NCBI GenBank assembly: GCA_024752435.1 | Contig: CP103034.1 | Coordinates: 558,001 to 622,000 of the forward strand | DNA: 64,000 nucleotides | Direction of reading: 5' to 3' | Source: Allantophomopsis cytisporea | Lineage: Eukaryota; Ascomycota; Leotiomycetes; Phacidiales; Phacidiaceae | Notes under the pieces: model-generated | Databases searched by the model: none | The model's input: only the letters and a program-made list of their open reading frames with translations | Told to the model about the DNA's origin: nothing | Part shown: positions 23,273 through 35,198 of the stretch, one piece after another | Numbering within the stretch: the stretch's first letter is position 1 | Layout: each line of letters starts with the position of its first letter | Program-made: the position numbers and the translations under genes

Positions 23273-23853
23273 CGATGAACAAACAACAGACACAGAGACA
23301 TCTTTGACGAATTCCGTTAAGGAGTGAGTGAGTGTGAGAGAGGAGGGGCCGACAAAAACAGTCAACAAACACATCAACCATGTACCCTCTAGCTAACATC
23401 TGCCCATAGGTACTTACATACTGACTACATACATACATACTGACATAGGTACTTACATACATGAGCATCTGCCCTTCCTTCCATCTCTTCAACTCCAAAC
23501 ATCTACATCATACATATCTCCTGCAAGTGAGAACCCCCTCCCCTGTCTATCTCCACATCCCTTCATCATCCTTCATCCTTGACACACGTGCAGTCGCAGT
23601 CGGATATCTCAATGCTCATCCTTCGAAGAAAAAGAGCCAGCCCTCTTTAACCATTCAGATTAAGCCACACATCATCCCACAATCTTTCTGCGATAGTGGA
23701 TTCGCAACTTTTCACAGAGAGAAGAAAGAGAAGAAAGAGAAGAAACTCTGTACTCTGCATCCAAGGAAAATCTCATAAAGTCCTTCCAAACTCAAACCAC
23801 CAACCAAAGTAATTCATCTTCTTGTTCTAAGAAGGAGGTCCTCCCGAGTTCTT

Positions 23854-23918
23854 TCATACATACGTACATACATACGTACATACATACATACATACATACA
23901 TACATGAGTACATACATA
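23854..23918. repeat. (TACA)n microsatellite
   Basis: A tetranucleotide TACA/CATA run of about 60 nt, with CGTA interruptions in its first half and about seven uninterrupted units in its second. Confidence 0.9.
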
Positions 23919-25265
23919 GGAACTACAGGACCATCAGACTACAGGTCACAAAGTCTATATATATAATACGCAGAAGCACATATCACGGCAATCTCGCGCT
24001 CTCATCGATCAAAAGAAGAAGACAAAAGTAACCCGGGGCGTAACGTCGAAAGCCGCCTTGTGCCCCCACTGACGGCTTCACTCCTCAATCCACAACCAGA
24101 GCAGCGGGTCTGCCCTCGCACGAACACCGGAGGGATCCTCGTCACCTTCTTTTGCTATCCCTCTGACTGTTGTGCAAGAAGAACCAGTCTTGGATACTGT
24201 GAATAGGTACGCACGCGATTCCCACGATATCTCATAGCGAGGGGCCTTTGAGCCTCAGTCTGTCTACTGGCGAAGCCTTTCTCCTTCTTCATCCGGAACA
24301 GGCGCCTTTGGAAAAAAAGAAAAGTATCAAGAGCTAATGTTACCAATTGCTAGTTTTTCACCCACATATCTTCTATCGACCTCAATATTAGTAATTGAAA
24401 AAAATCAAAAAGGTACTTTAAACTTCTCTATTGTCAATTTCACCCTTTAGTCTTTTCTCTGTCGCGTACAAATGTCACGATTGGTCTTCTGCGTCAACGC
24501 CACATCCGTCGCAGCTCATCACCGCTCCATTCTGCCCAATGGATTTTCAAGATACGTGCAGCTATCTTCTCTTTGGAAGTGCTTTCTCTTCCAACTGCCT
24601 GAAACACCCTACGCGGTTTGTGTTGTCCTCGCAGCAGACAGGAATGCTGTCTTTCAGCACACAACTATGGCACCACGTGTTGTTAGAGCGGCAACTAAAC
24701 CGCTGTGCATACTTCAAGGTATCAGGAGGAACCATCCTCCTGCATCGATACTGTTTGATCCTTGCTACTGTTCGTCCGGGTAGATGGGAAGCCATCAAGG
24801 TTCTACGCGGGCCCGAGAGGTGTTCCTTGCAGCTGACCAGTCTCAGTCGAATCCAAGCATACCAAAAGTCGACTTTTTTATGATCTGCAGGATTTCTGTC
24901 ATATTATCACTGCAGTGTCATCAACAACCTTACGGCATCTATAGACCAACCAGATCTCAGTACTTCTAGCCACTTGGAAAATCAGCATTACGTTGAACAT
25001 AAATACCTAAAAGGCAGCATTTCATAACGGGTATAATATCCCTATACGAAGGCACCGTCAATGCAAGAGACTGATATCAACTTCTTTGTTACCTGTCCCC
25101 GCACGATGAACACCAGGTCTTCTTCAGCTCCTATTGCTTACTCTCCTCTCTAACAAGATCTCGCAACCATCACGCGTGGCGTACATTCTGAGACCAACTG
25201 TCTCAACCAACTGTTTTAGCGGCATTACCCCAGGGTAGTCGACAGCTGGCTTCACTATTACCAGA

Positions 25266-28200
25266 ATGGCCGACCAATCATCAGAACCAACAGCCGCTGA
25301 GTCCTCAAAGACTGCCTCTTCCACTACACAGCAATTTGATGATGACCTCCGGGAGCATAAACCGATTAACCCAAAACTTTCAAGGAAGCGAACAAAGACA
25401 GGGTGTCTAAGTACGTTGAAACCCCCAATAGATTAAGTCGATGGAAAGGCTTATACTGCTACAGCATGTCGCCGACGACGCATAAAGTGCGGAGAAGAAC
25501 GTCCAACTTGCACCAACTGCATCAAATCTAAACGTCAGTGCGAGGGCTATAACCAACGCGTGATCTTCAAGGATCCCTTAAACGCATATCGTGGCCCATC
25601 AATAGCACGGCCAGGTGTCACATCCCCTACCGGAGCGTTTGGGGGATCTTCTGGTACACCTTATGGACAGTTCTCGCCGCTCAGCCAGCAAACACAACAA
25701 TCGCTCCCGACCATTGCACCAAAACCAGACTTTAGCCCCGGTTATTCAGAGGCTAACGACCATATTCCCACACATATGCTTGCCGGCTCTACGAGCCATG
25801 GTGATCATAGCGCTCACTTAGATGCGAACCCATTTACCGGCTCTCACTTAGGTCAACCTGGAATTAATCCTGTCCGTCAACAGTCAATCTCGAACTCATC
25901 TTTTCAGCATTCATCCCAATATGCTTCGCCGTCAGGGATACCTCCTCCGTTGGCAGCATCGCAAATGCAGCATATGTCGGACTCAATGCAGGCAAATAAT
26001 AACACATATCGGTCAGTAATAGATGATTCCTCCAAGATCCAAGCGGTGTCGCTGGGAGGACCAGAGCTATACTTGAAAAGCACGTCGGCGGGCTATTTCT
26101 CATTATAGTGCCATGGATAGCAACAGCAACCCAATCAAAGGAGTACCCGTCTTGTGTATAAGAATCAACTGCTTTGATCTGAGTCTGCGAGTCCATTGAG
26201 GCAACTCAAGAAAACGACTGCTGAAATTCCACATGTGACTGACTTCTTCCAAAGCACGAATCTCGAATCATCACACTATTACGGATCGCAATCACAGTAT
26301 GAGAATGTACCTCAACCAAATACGTTCCATCCCGAACTTGCATCATCTACGTTGCAGCAAGATCAGCAGCAAATTCCTAACTATCCCAATTATGGCCCTC
26401 AACCGACGTGGGAGGACGATGACGAACTTTACGACGTTTCAGATGATGATGTCTATATGAACGAATCTGAGGAGAACCTAGATGTTGAGGCAGGCACCTC
26501 AAGTAGCAGACAAGTCCTTGTTGACGTGAGAAATGTTGTAGCTCTTCAGACCGTTCAACAACAGCGAGTTCGAGGATTTCGATCTTTTGCGAATGCTCTT
26601 GACCAGGAAAATACACTGTCCACGTATCAGCCGACTTTCCAATCCACACCATTGAAGGACAGTAAAACAGCATTGGTGTTCGCACACTTTGTCAACGTCA
26701 CTGGCCCCAGCCTTTCCATGTTTGAGCGACATCCAGCTAATCCTGCTCTCATGTTCAATGGTTCTACGGTACCTATGAATCAACGTCATATTTGGACCTG
26801 TATGTATCTATATTGGCACACCGTTACAATTGCTAAGAAGACTAGATACTATTCCCACGATGGCGCTTACAAACCAAGCTCTTCTCCACGCCTGTCTGGC
26901 CATTTCAAGCCTGCACATTGCAAAGTTACAAGGACGACCGGTAATAGCTTCTCTCAAACATTATCACATATCGCTACGACGGGTTGCAAGAAGCGTCAGC
27001 TTACCAGCCCGGCGAGGGCATCCCGCTGTAGTAGCTGCTACAATGCTGCTGGGTTACTATGAGGTGATGGCAGCAGACCATCAGAAATGGACCAACCATC
27101 TTCTTGGAGCCAAGCAACTTCTCCGGGAGATTGATTATGTAGGTATGACTCGATACCAGCGGTCAATGAAGCGCCAGAAGAGAGAGTTCGATCAAGCAAA
27201 TCGCCACAGAGACTTGAGCATCATGGACGCCTACGGACAATTTACAATGGCTCAGCCAGAAGAGGATTTGTCAGATATTGACGAAAATCTAATCAGCAAT
27301 CTTATTGGCCGTGTAGTCAGATATGACAGTCCAGCAACTGTGGATGAGCTTTCTCAGTACGATCTTCCCAAAGCTAACACGGAGAAGAAGTACACACCAA
27401 AAGAAATGGAAACGTATGAGTATCAGAGAGATCTTTGGTGGTGGTTCTGTAAACAGGATGTGTATCAAAGCATCTTGGGTGGCAATCGACTATTGTAAGT
27501 TGTCTCGATCCCTACTCATTAGATAGAGCCTAACGGACCAGCCTGGATTATGATCGATGGTCAGATTGTCCTCCGAGAGCTCCTATGGGCCGACTCGATT
27601 TACCGTAAGTATTCTTTCAAGTGGTCTTGCAATCTATGAACTAATGTGGCGGCAGTGTTGGAAACTTCGACCATCTCGTTCTGGTAATCGCACGACTCGC
27701 AGAATTCACAGCAAAAGACCTCAAGAGAAAACGAAAGGAAATGGCAGCGAACCGGGGACAATGGCGAGCACCAGCCGGTTTCCAAATGCCTGGTCCCGCC
27801 CAGCCACAAGCCTCTCAGGGTGGCCCAAGACATCATCCCCCACCTATGCCAAACTTCCCAGGGATGATGCCGATTCCTGGCGAAGCGCGTCTGCCCATGG
27901 GTTTCGAAGCGCGCGATGAATCTCCCGCCAGCACCGTCGACGATGAAGAAACCGACCTGGCAGCTGCGAAAGCTCGCGCTGAAGAGGAATGGCAGAGCAT
28001 TCGACGTGCTTTCGCCGAGCTTGAATCGCACTTTGGACCTGACTACGCGCCCCTGGGCCCTGAATACTCGCAGCCTAAACAGTCACCATTTGGACCTGCG
28101 CTTCAATACCGCAGCTACCCAGTTGTTTGTACCTGGCTTAACTATTATCTGGGCTATATCACGCTCATGCGCGCACATCCATCTATGCCTCCCGCTATGG

Positions 28201-28712
28201 CTGTTGCCACTGGAATCGCTGCCCAACAGACGCATGTCTACGCAAATACCATCGGCCGTATATTTGCTGGTATCATGCCCGAGCAAACCAGGGAGATCAC
28301 ACCTTCTGTTGGCAGCGTGCTTGTTGAGAGCACCGTCTCCGTCTTCTGCGCCGCGGTACAATACGTCGATAATGCGCAGCGTAAGTGGACGATCCGTGCG
28401 CTCCGCGACGTTACACGTCTCACTGGCTGGCAGACGGCGCAGGTCATCGCGACGGGTCTGGAGAATGCCTGGGTTAAAGCTGCTGAGACGGGCAAGGGGC
28501 CGATGTATACGAAGGTCGAGGAGGGACCAGAACGGATCCTCGATGCAGCTTTGCAAGGGGGGAGATTGAGTAATGTGTTGCATCAGAAGACCGTCAATCA
28601 CGATAAGAGTGTTGTTGTTGCGGATCGTACCGATCGGGTTCATTGGGCTCTTGGGTTGTTGGCTGCACAGGAGGATTTGGATGAGCTTACTTTGAAGGAT
28701 GATGATGGGTAG
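25266..28712 (+). CDS. Zn2Cys6 transcription factor with fungal-specific domain
   Basis: Seven exons join in phase to 1036 residues: 25266-25410, 25465-26011, 26109-26142, 26184-26799, 26846-27494, 27542-27604, 27656-28712. The binuclear zinc cluster spans the first splice (KTGCLTCRRRRIKCGEERP then TCTNCIKSKRQCEGY, about residues 45-75), with all six cysteines present. A Gln/Ser/Pro-rich linker follows. The helical fungal-specific region covers about residues 380-700, with ALTNQALLHACLAISSLHIA. The C-terminal part contains LRDVTRLTGWQTAQVI. The wording after the cluster (YNQRVIFKDPLNAYRG) resembles the Moc3-like group, but I cannot place it further. An in-frame stop at 25236 fixes the start. 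The 41-nt intron between exons 3 and 4 is the least certain join. Target genes are unknown. Confidence 0.88.
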
Positions 28713-29567
28713 TGAGGGGATGGATGTTGAGTGGGGGTTGTATGGGATTTAGGGATGCTTATGTATTGCAATCTTTACAATCAACCTTCGTGACTTATAT
28801 GCTTGGACCTGGGAGTTGGGCATGCTTCATCAAAGTTGTTGAATAGTAAACAAGAATAGTGCCGAAAATCCGTTGAGTAAGATCACCATTATGGCAAGAT
28901 CATTGCGTTGCTAGATTACGAAGATACGTTCAAATAGTTGCTGAGGAACAACCGTGTAGGAATCATGTTTACAGATATGGGCAGTACCTTGGAACACTCT
29001 AGTAGCAAGATCCGTACGCATAGTAGATAGAAGTCTCTCAGAACATAGAAACAGTTATCGAGTTTCACGAGAAGTATAGATCTTCATGTTGTCGACTGGA
29101 TTACAGGAAATACCTGGAATAATGGCGAAAAATCAACCACGAAAGGAATGCTAATGATGGCAAGATTCGTAGTTCCTAATGCGACTGTCGTCGGTTCCAA
29201 AGAGAAATACTAAACTAAGCTGCGTTATCACAATTTATGAGCCAGTTGCAAACTTTACTCGAGGACTGCAATGTGTTTCATGTGGATACACTTCATTTTC
29301 GGTCGGCATTACCAGATTAGGCACACACAACTACGTATGCAGACTGCAGAGTAGATCTTGCTTATGCTACTGAAACCTAAATATAATACTTCACATAAAC
29401 AAAGATTGCTAGTCTAACTATAAATTACATACGGCCAAATTGGTATTTCCTACTCCCGCTGAAACTAAGCATTGAATATTGCCCCCATATATACACATCG
29501 ACGTCATCCACTTCTATGCACAGTAATATTACATATCTACAGCCGTCATCACATTCCAAATGGAGCC
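28713..29567. other. Convergent 3' spacer
   Basis: 855 bp between the stops of the Zn2Cys6 factor (plus) and the FUSC-family gene (minus). It is AT-rich with only short frames. It should hold both 3' UTRs. Nothing else was recognised. Confidence 0.5.
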
Positions 29568-32500
29568 TCACTTCTGATGACTCCACTCCTTCTCCAGTCT
29601 ACGAGTCCTAACTCTTTGCAAAGGCTTGGGGAGTTCATCCTCAAAGCCCGAAGCAGAAGTCTCCTGTTCCTGCTTGCGCGTATTCTCAGAACGAAGCATA
29701 GCCGATCTCCGCTTCGTCAGACCGTTGACAGGATCTTGAAGAGTAGGCACCTTATTCGCCATGATCTTCCTCTCGGCCTCGTCGATAGGACTTGTAGTGG
29801 ATCCCTCGCTAATGGAACGCTTCTCAGCCAATTCCGATGTCTCCCTGCCAATCCTGTCCACGTAGTCACGGTAGGTCGGGCGTGTTAGTAATCCGCTACG
29901 GAACTCCTGCGCGCCAACGAGCAGCTTGGTGAGGTCGATCAATTCCTCGAGGTATTCAATGACTTCTATTTGTCCGGCTGACGCTGCGTTCCATGATAGG
30001 AACTTTTGTCGGACGATGCGCTTGACTAGAGATTCTTCCAGTCCAGTGTGGACTTTCGAGGCTTTTTGAGAAGGCGTATCGATGCCGTTCGTGGCAGACT
30101 TGATGTCATTCCTGAGCACAACCTCTCGGACGCGATTTACCATGCGCAAGTGTGCAAGACGAGCCGAAGGGAGGAACTGCGGTAGAGGAAGCTTCGTTGT
30201 CAAGGCTTCATGGACAGCAAAAAGGATGAGCGTGATACTACCAGCAACGTTCCTACGATATTGGTAAATCTGTGCGTTCAGCTCTTCCAGAACTCCTGAA
30301 CCATATTCCTTTCGCAAGGTTAACATGTTATCCATACGATCCACAATCTGTTGCAAGACATAGAGAATTTCGGCGTAGATGAGTCCCAAGCCCTTAAAGG
30401 AGCCTTTTATACGCGGCTCTTTCTCGCATACAGGAAGGAAGGTGCCTGCAGCTCTCAAAGCGGTCTGGGCCTTGGCTTTTGCGTGCTCAAATCTCTGCGA
30501 TACTTCTGGACTGTTGACGTCGATGTTGGTTTCTTTCTCGATGCCATAGGCTACACATGCTTCCATTTCGCTTATCTGGTGTATGGACGCTGCAAGGGAT
30601 TCGACAAGGCGAGTACGGGCCTTGGATGGAAATATGATGATCTCGACCAAGAGCGCAACAACTGCGCCGATTATGAAAGCAATTAGGCGCTTCAAAAAGT
30701 TCGAAGAGGCACTACCAGGGACGGTGTGATCGATAGTTGCAAGTGCCACCACAGCCTCTGTGATATATTAGATGATAGACATGACCAAACTCGGAGGGTC
30801 AACATACCTGAAATGATAACGACCATTCCTACTTTGACATATTTCGTACCCAGCTGAAGATAAGATGATGGAAAAAGAGCGATAACGAGCATGACCACAC
30901 ACACGACGGGATTCCCATCACGAGCCGAGTAAGCAGCATATCCCCAGACACATCCGACCACAGTACCAATTCCTCTGTAGATAAAAGTTTGGACCGAAGT
31001 GCCCAGAGCGACTTCTGTGATCAAGACAAGTTGCAAAGCTGCCCACAATCCTCTGTTCAGAGAGAACCACGTGTTCCATTTGTACATGAAAGCTGGCCAA
31101 GTCACCAAAATCACAGCGATTGTAATCTTGAATGCATACTTGATATCATCCGAAGAGACAAAATACTCTGTCCAGTCCGCAGCTTTCTGACGTAATCGGC
31201 CAATTGGTGTTTCTGCCACAGGAAATGGCTTGACGGGCGGCTGAAGTCTCGTTGGTGTCCTACGAAGGGGTCTAGGCGAAGCTCTATTGCGAGCAGTCTC
31301 CTCATCCATGTTCTGAGAATTCAAGGTCTCGTCGTCGGTATCGCTATCCACGTCATCCTCCGCATCAGTCTCTTGGCCCTGTCTTTTTTCTTGACGACCA
31401 CTCTCTGGCAAGCTCCCGCCGTCTTGTTCCCCTCCCGATGACAGCCATTTCCGCCAGTTGATCCTTGGAGCGTAAATTCGTTTTCGTTCATGTCTAGCCT
31501 GCCGCTTCTCGACAAGAATACGTGAGTGTTTGAGCATGTGGAGGATGTTCATAGCTGCGAGCCTATAGTTGAGCAAGAACGACGATACCAAAAATGTCTC
31601 CATGCGAGGCATTATATCATGTTGTTGTGATCTCAATTCATTCATATCTGCCAGTCCTTCTAATGCACGGGCAGACGTTTTGTCGAAATCAGCGATGGCT
31701 TCTGCGAGAATATCAACGCGTATGTCAATCTCCTCTAGCTTGATACCTTTTGGAGCTTTCACTCCAGACGGAAGCTTAGGCACATCGTAAGCATATGCCA
31801 TGCATGAAGTGACAGCATCAACGGTCCTGTCAATCTTTGCTTGTAAGATGCTTATAGGGGCTGAGATTCGATTCAAAAGTTCCCGCAATAAGTCAACATC
31901 ACCGAACTCGATTTCTCTCCGTGGCTTCACCAACTCTAAGTTCTCTTCATCGATAGCGGACCGCGATCGTTCCGAAACTTTAGACTTAGCCCTTTTATGT
32001 TTCTTCGATTTTTTTCTGTTGGGCATTGATTCAGGTGAAGAGTCCTCTGGAGAGGTATCACCTGGAGATTGGGGAGCTGAATCACCGACGGGAGTTACAG
32101 GTTCTGTTAGAGTCTCAGTCGAGGATATCTTTTTTGGTCCCTTTGGATCATCGCCCATCAAGAACCATATCGATTCGCAGGAGCCGATTAAAGCGATAGT
32201 ATTGTTAACCAGATTCAGCATTGCCTTGTCGCTGATAGGTCTAAGCTCTCGCGGTGGTAAGACTGCATAGGCAAGCTCAAAATTACACTCTTGCTGAACT
32301 GCCTTACAAGTTGCGACCTTCGCTCTAATTTTTGCTTTCTCACTGACCAAGTCTTTGAGTTTTACCTCCCTTTTGGGAATCGGCACAGAGACAGGAGGTT
32401 TGGATTTTTGGAACTTTCGTAGGCGATAGTACATGCCTACGATTCTTTGAAACACTGAGGTATAAACTGCTGGCTTCTTGCGGCTGGTACTTGGCGTAAG

Positions 32501-33299
32501 TTCAGCAGCAGTTGCTGCTCGGTCAAGTGCTCGTTGTCCAGGATCGAACTCAGAGTCATCGTCGCTTTGTCGTCCATGTGCGATAATGTATGTCCCAGTG
32601 TCTCGCATAACGCCAACAGTAGTGCCTAGGGTCTCGATAGTGGTAGCCCCAAGGAAATCACTGCTAAGTTCTGGCCATACCAAAACGTTTGTCAACATGA
32701 TGATGGCCATGGCGGTCAAAATCGGATACATGACCGCAGTAACCGACTGGTGAGTGACTGCAACTGATGTACCCGTGAGATCAACGACACAAACGATGAT
32801 CATCAGGAAGACCCCAATGAAGAGGCGCGGTGTATGCGATCTGACGAAACCATGGAAGAGTAAGGCGATGACGAAGAATATTCCCTTGATAGTATAGGCT
32901 GCCGGTCGATTATCGGCATATACAAGACTCGAAAGATATATGCCAAAGACGGACCATGCACAGCCAAGCAAGGCACCCATGAGTGACAGAACCAAGGTCT
33001 CTGCCATCATACCGAAGCGTCTTCCAGGGTGGCCAAATACGGTTGTAATCACCCCTAAATACATAGCTTTCCCATACGCCGCAGTTAATTGCGGGAACAA
33101 AGCTATATTTCCAGCATTATTAGCTATACTATCTTCGCTCGAAAAGAACTTGGAGACGCATACCAATGATGATCATGATGGTTGAGCAAAGCACGTTCTT
33201 GCATACATGCCTCCATAGGTTATTGGTGTGTAGATTCTTCCATGTTGCCTTCGCCTCGCTCTCGATTGAGTCCAAACACTTGTGTAAGAATTTATCCAT
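29568..33299 (-). CDS. FUSC-like / DUF2421 large membrane protein
   Basis: Three exons (33164-33299, 30808-33102, 29568-30757) give 1206 residues. Two banks of hydrophobic segments are visible: one near the N-terminus (VLCSTIMIII through AMYLGVITTVFGHPGRRFG to LTNVLVWPEL), a second near residue 720-880 (DDIKYAFKITIAVILVTWPA, the aromatic-acid-exporter-like repeat, to VVALLVEIIIFPSKARTRLV). They are separated by a long charged cytoplasmic stretch with acidic and Arg/Lys clusters. The C-terminal soluble part is the DUF2421-type region. Fungal relatives are annotated as brefeldin-A-sensitivity-related proteins. Transport substrate is unknown. The ATG at 33299 (MDKFLHKC) is the only ATG that opens the frame. 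Both splices restore conserved hydrophobic blocks. Confidence 0.88.
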
Positions 33300-33468
33300 G
33301 ATGAAGTACTTACAGACAAGAACAGATTTCAAATCCTGAAAACTTGAGTACTTGTCTAGCCCCCACTCAATAAACTTCCGATGATGTCTTTATTTTTGAA
33401 GCTCCACTTCACGTGACCTATAGAAAGGCGGTGGATAGCAATTAAAACCAGAGCTTTCTTAAATCTTT

Positions 33469-33750
33469 ATGAAACCAGCCAGAATTGCTTCGAAACAGAT
33501 GGCTGCTGCTGCCAGACGACTGCGACTTCTCCTCGAGGGATTTTCTAGGCCGTCGAAAGCGGTGAGTCAATCCTTCAAAGACGGAAATAGACTTAGAAAA
33601 TAGACGCTTCGTCCCCTAAGCCTCCTCAGACCAAGCTACCAAGAAAGACTTATAGCTCATCCCACGGCTTGCAAAGTCTGTGGAACAATTGTCTTTTTCC
33701 CAAGTCGAGGCGATGAGGTAGATGTGCAGCATTTAAGAAATTCATATTGA
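33469..33750 (+). CDS. Possible 79-residue protein with a CxxC motif
   Basis: Two exons (33469-33561 and 33604-33750) with a GTGAGT donor and a 42-nt intron ending ATAG join in phase to 79 codons. The N-terminal half is strongly basic (MKPARIASKQMAAAARRLRL), suggesting a mitochondrial presequence. The C-terminal half has a CKVCG motif followed by a hydrophobic IVFFP and an acidic stretch, ending LRNSY. I recognise no family. It sits in the 605-bp space between the divergent FUSC-family gene and IST1. A minus-strand frame covers its second exon, so the call is tentative. Confidence 0.4.
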
Positions 33751-33904
33751 CTGCGCATTAAGCCTCTAAATCCACCGTACACGTTAACCCCCGACTCCCG
33801 CGCGCAGCTATCAGCTAACCCCACATCCGTCATCGCCGTATCCAGCCCCACGTATATCGGAACGACAGACAGCTCGAATCTCAACTTGACGGAAATCCAC
33901 AATC

Positions 33905-34868
33905 ATGGCGCCAGCATCAAGCATTATCGTACGTAATAGAGAGCCTACTAATGCGCACATACTAACACTCCGATCAGGCAAAGCTGAAAGTGCAGCTCAA
34001 GCTGTCCATCGCACGGCTGCGAATGGTGCAGCAGAAAGACGAAGCGGTATCGAAGCAACAACGGCGCGCAATGGCAGGGCTATTAGAAGCAGGCAAGATC
34101 GAGAGCGCGAAGATTCGCACGGAGAACATCATCCGATCGGACATCACGACGGAGCTGCATGAGATCCTGGAACTGTACTGCGAGCTGCTGCTGGCGCGAA
34201 CGGGGCTGATGGAGGCGGCGACGTGCGACGCGGGGCTGGAGGAGGCCGTCAAGAGCTTGATCTACGCGGCGCCGCGCACGGACATCAAAGAGCTGCAGCA
34301 GGTACGCGCGCTGCTTATGGAGAAGTACGGCAAGGACTTTGCGCTGCAGGCTATGGAAAATAGCGATGGGAAGGTGGCTGAGAAGGTGCTTAAGAAGCTG
34401 CGCGTTGAGCCGCCGCCGCCGGAGCTGGTCGAGGGCTATTTGAGTGCCATTGCGGAGACTTATGGTGTTGATTGGCCTAAGGGTCGGAACGCGGATCTGG
34501 GCGAGCCACCTGCGTTTGAGGACGATGATGATGACGACGAGAACCCGAGTGGTGGACAGCCGCAGAAGAATCTGGAGGAAGCGCTTGCTGCTGACAATAG
34601 GGAGGTCGAGGAACAGGCTGCTCTTAGCAAGGCCACTCCGCCGAGGAATTTCGGCCCCAAGAGTCCACTGAGAGTCAATCCGCCGAGTCCGAGTACGGAT
34701 AATCTTCACCCGCGTGTTAAGGGGACGAGCTCTTTGAATCTTAAGCCAAGTCCGAAGATGCAAGAGGCTGCAACAAAGAAAGCCCCACTTACTAGTAAGG
34801 GACCTGTTGGCGGGACTATTCCCGATGTCGATGAATTGTCGAAGAGGTTTGCGGCATTGAAGAAATAG
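33905..34868 (+). CDS. IST1: ESCRT-III associated protein IST1
   Basis: Regulator of the Vps4 ATPase in multivesicular-body sorting. Two exons (33905-33928 and 33978-34868, intron 49 bp) give 304 residues. The Ist1 domain covers about residues 9-175: LKVQLKLSIARLRMVQQKDE, KIESAKIRTENIIRSD and the ELYCELLLARTGLM helix are all hallmarks. The C-terminal part is acidic (EDDDDDDENPSG), then Ser/Pro/Lys-rich, and ends PDVDELSKRFAALKK. That end is the Vps4-MIT-interacting motif expected in the family. The 8-codon first exon supplies MAPASSII; ATG at 33905 is the only start in range. The coding region is more GC-rich than its flanks. Confidence 0.95.
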
Positions 34869-35198
34869 AAGGAGCATTGTCTGGAGTTCGCGGAGTTATG
34901 GTAGCGATGGGAATCATGATCTTCTTCCAGTGTGAAATGAAATAATCCCAGATATAATAATTATATCAGTGTACTATGGCATCACTTCTACACAATCTTA
35001 CTTCGTGACAGCAAAAAGAAGAATGTATCATTCACCAAGTCCCAGCCTAGATCCATACCTTCCCTACCTATACCAAGCCCAAATTCCTATCCTCCATCCA
35101 TTTACCTATCCATCGCTGGAATCTTTCGTCCAATACCTATATCCTTCCATACCCAGTGCCCATTACAAATACACTCTACAGAACAAAAAGCCGCCGCA
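34869..35198. other. Convergent 3' spacer between IST1 and the C2H2 factor
   Basis: 330 bp separate the stops of IST1 (plus) and the C2H2 factor (minus). A plus-strand frame at 34969-35202 is Pro/Tyr-rich low complexity and is not called. Confidence 0.5.

Larger units (their letters stand above)
21014..25265. other. 4.2-kb noncoding region upstream of the Zn2Cys6 regulator
   Basis: The longest gene-free interval in the window. Frames at 22770-23039 (minus) and 24431-24969 (plus) have no recognisable domain and are not called. The interval holds ATC, ATTC and TACA microsatellites, a duplicated ATAGGTACTTACATA motif near 23.4 kb and AG-rich stretches. It holds the RRP8 promoter at its left end and presumably a long regulated leader for the regulator at 25266. 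Confidence 0.55.

Noticed and set aside
15541..23918. Regularly repeated short units resembling an array
   Set aside because: They are simple di- to tetranucleotide microsatellites without spacers, not a CRISPR array, in a eukaryotic genome.
24431..24969. Plus-strand frames of 103-150 codons before the Zn2Cys6 factor
   Set aside because: Two frames overlap each other, have no domain or splice support, and lie in the expected leader.
1031..28712. Secondary-metabolite cluster suggested by regulators and the GNAT enzyme
   Set aside because: No backbone synthase, P450 or transporter set is present, and neighbours are conserved housekeeping genes.
34083..34877. 264-codon Arg/Leu-rich minus-strand frame opposite IST1
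   Set aside because: GC-driven shadow of IST1.
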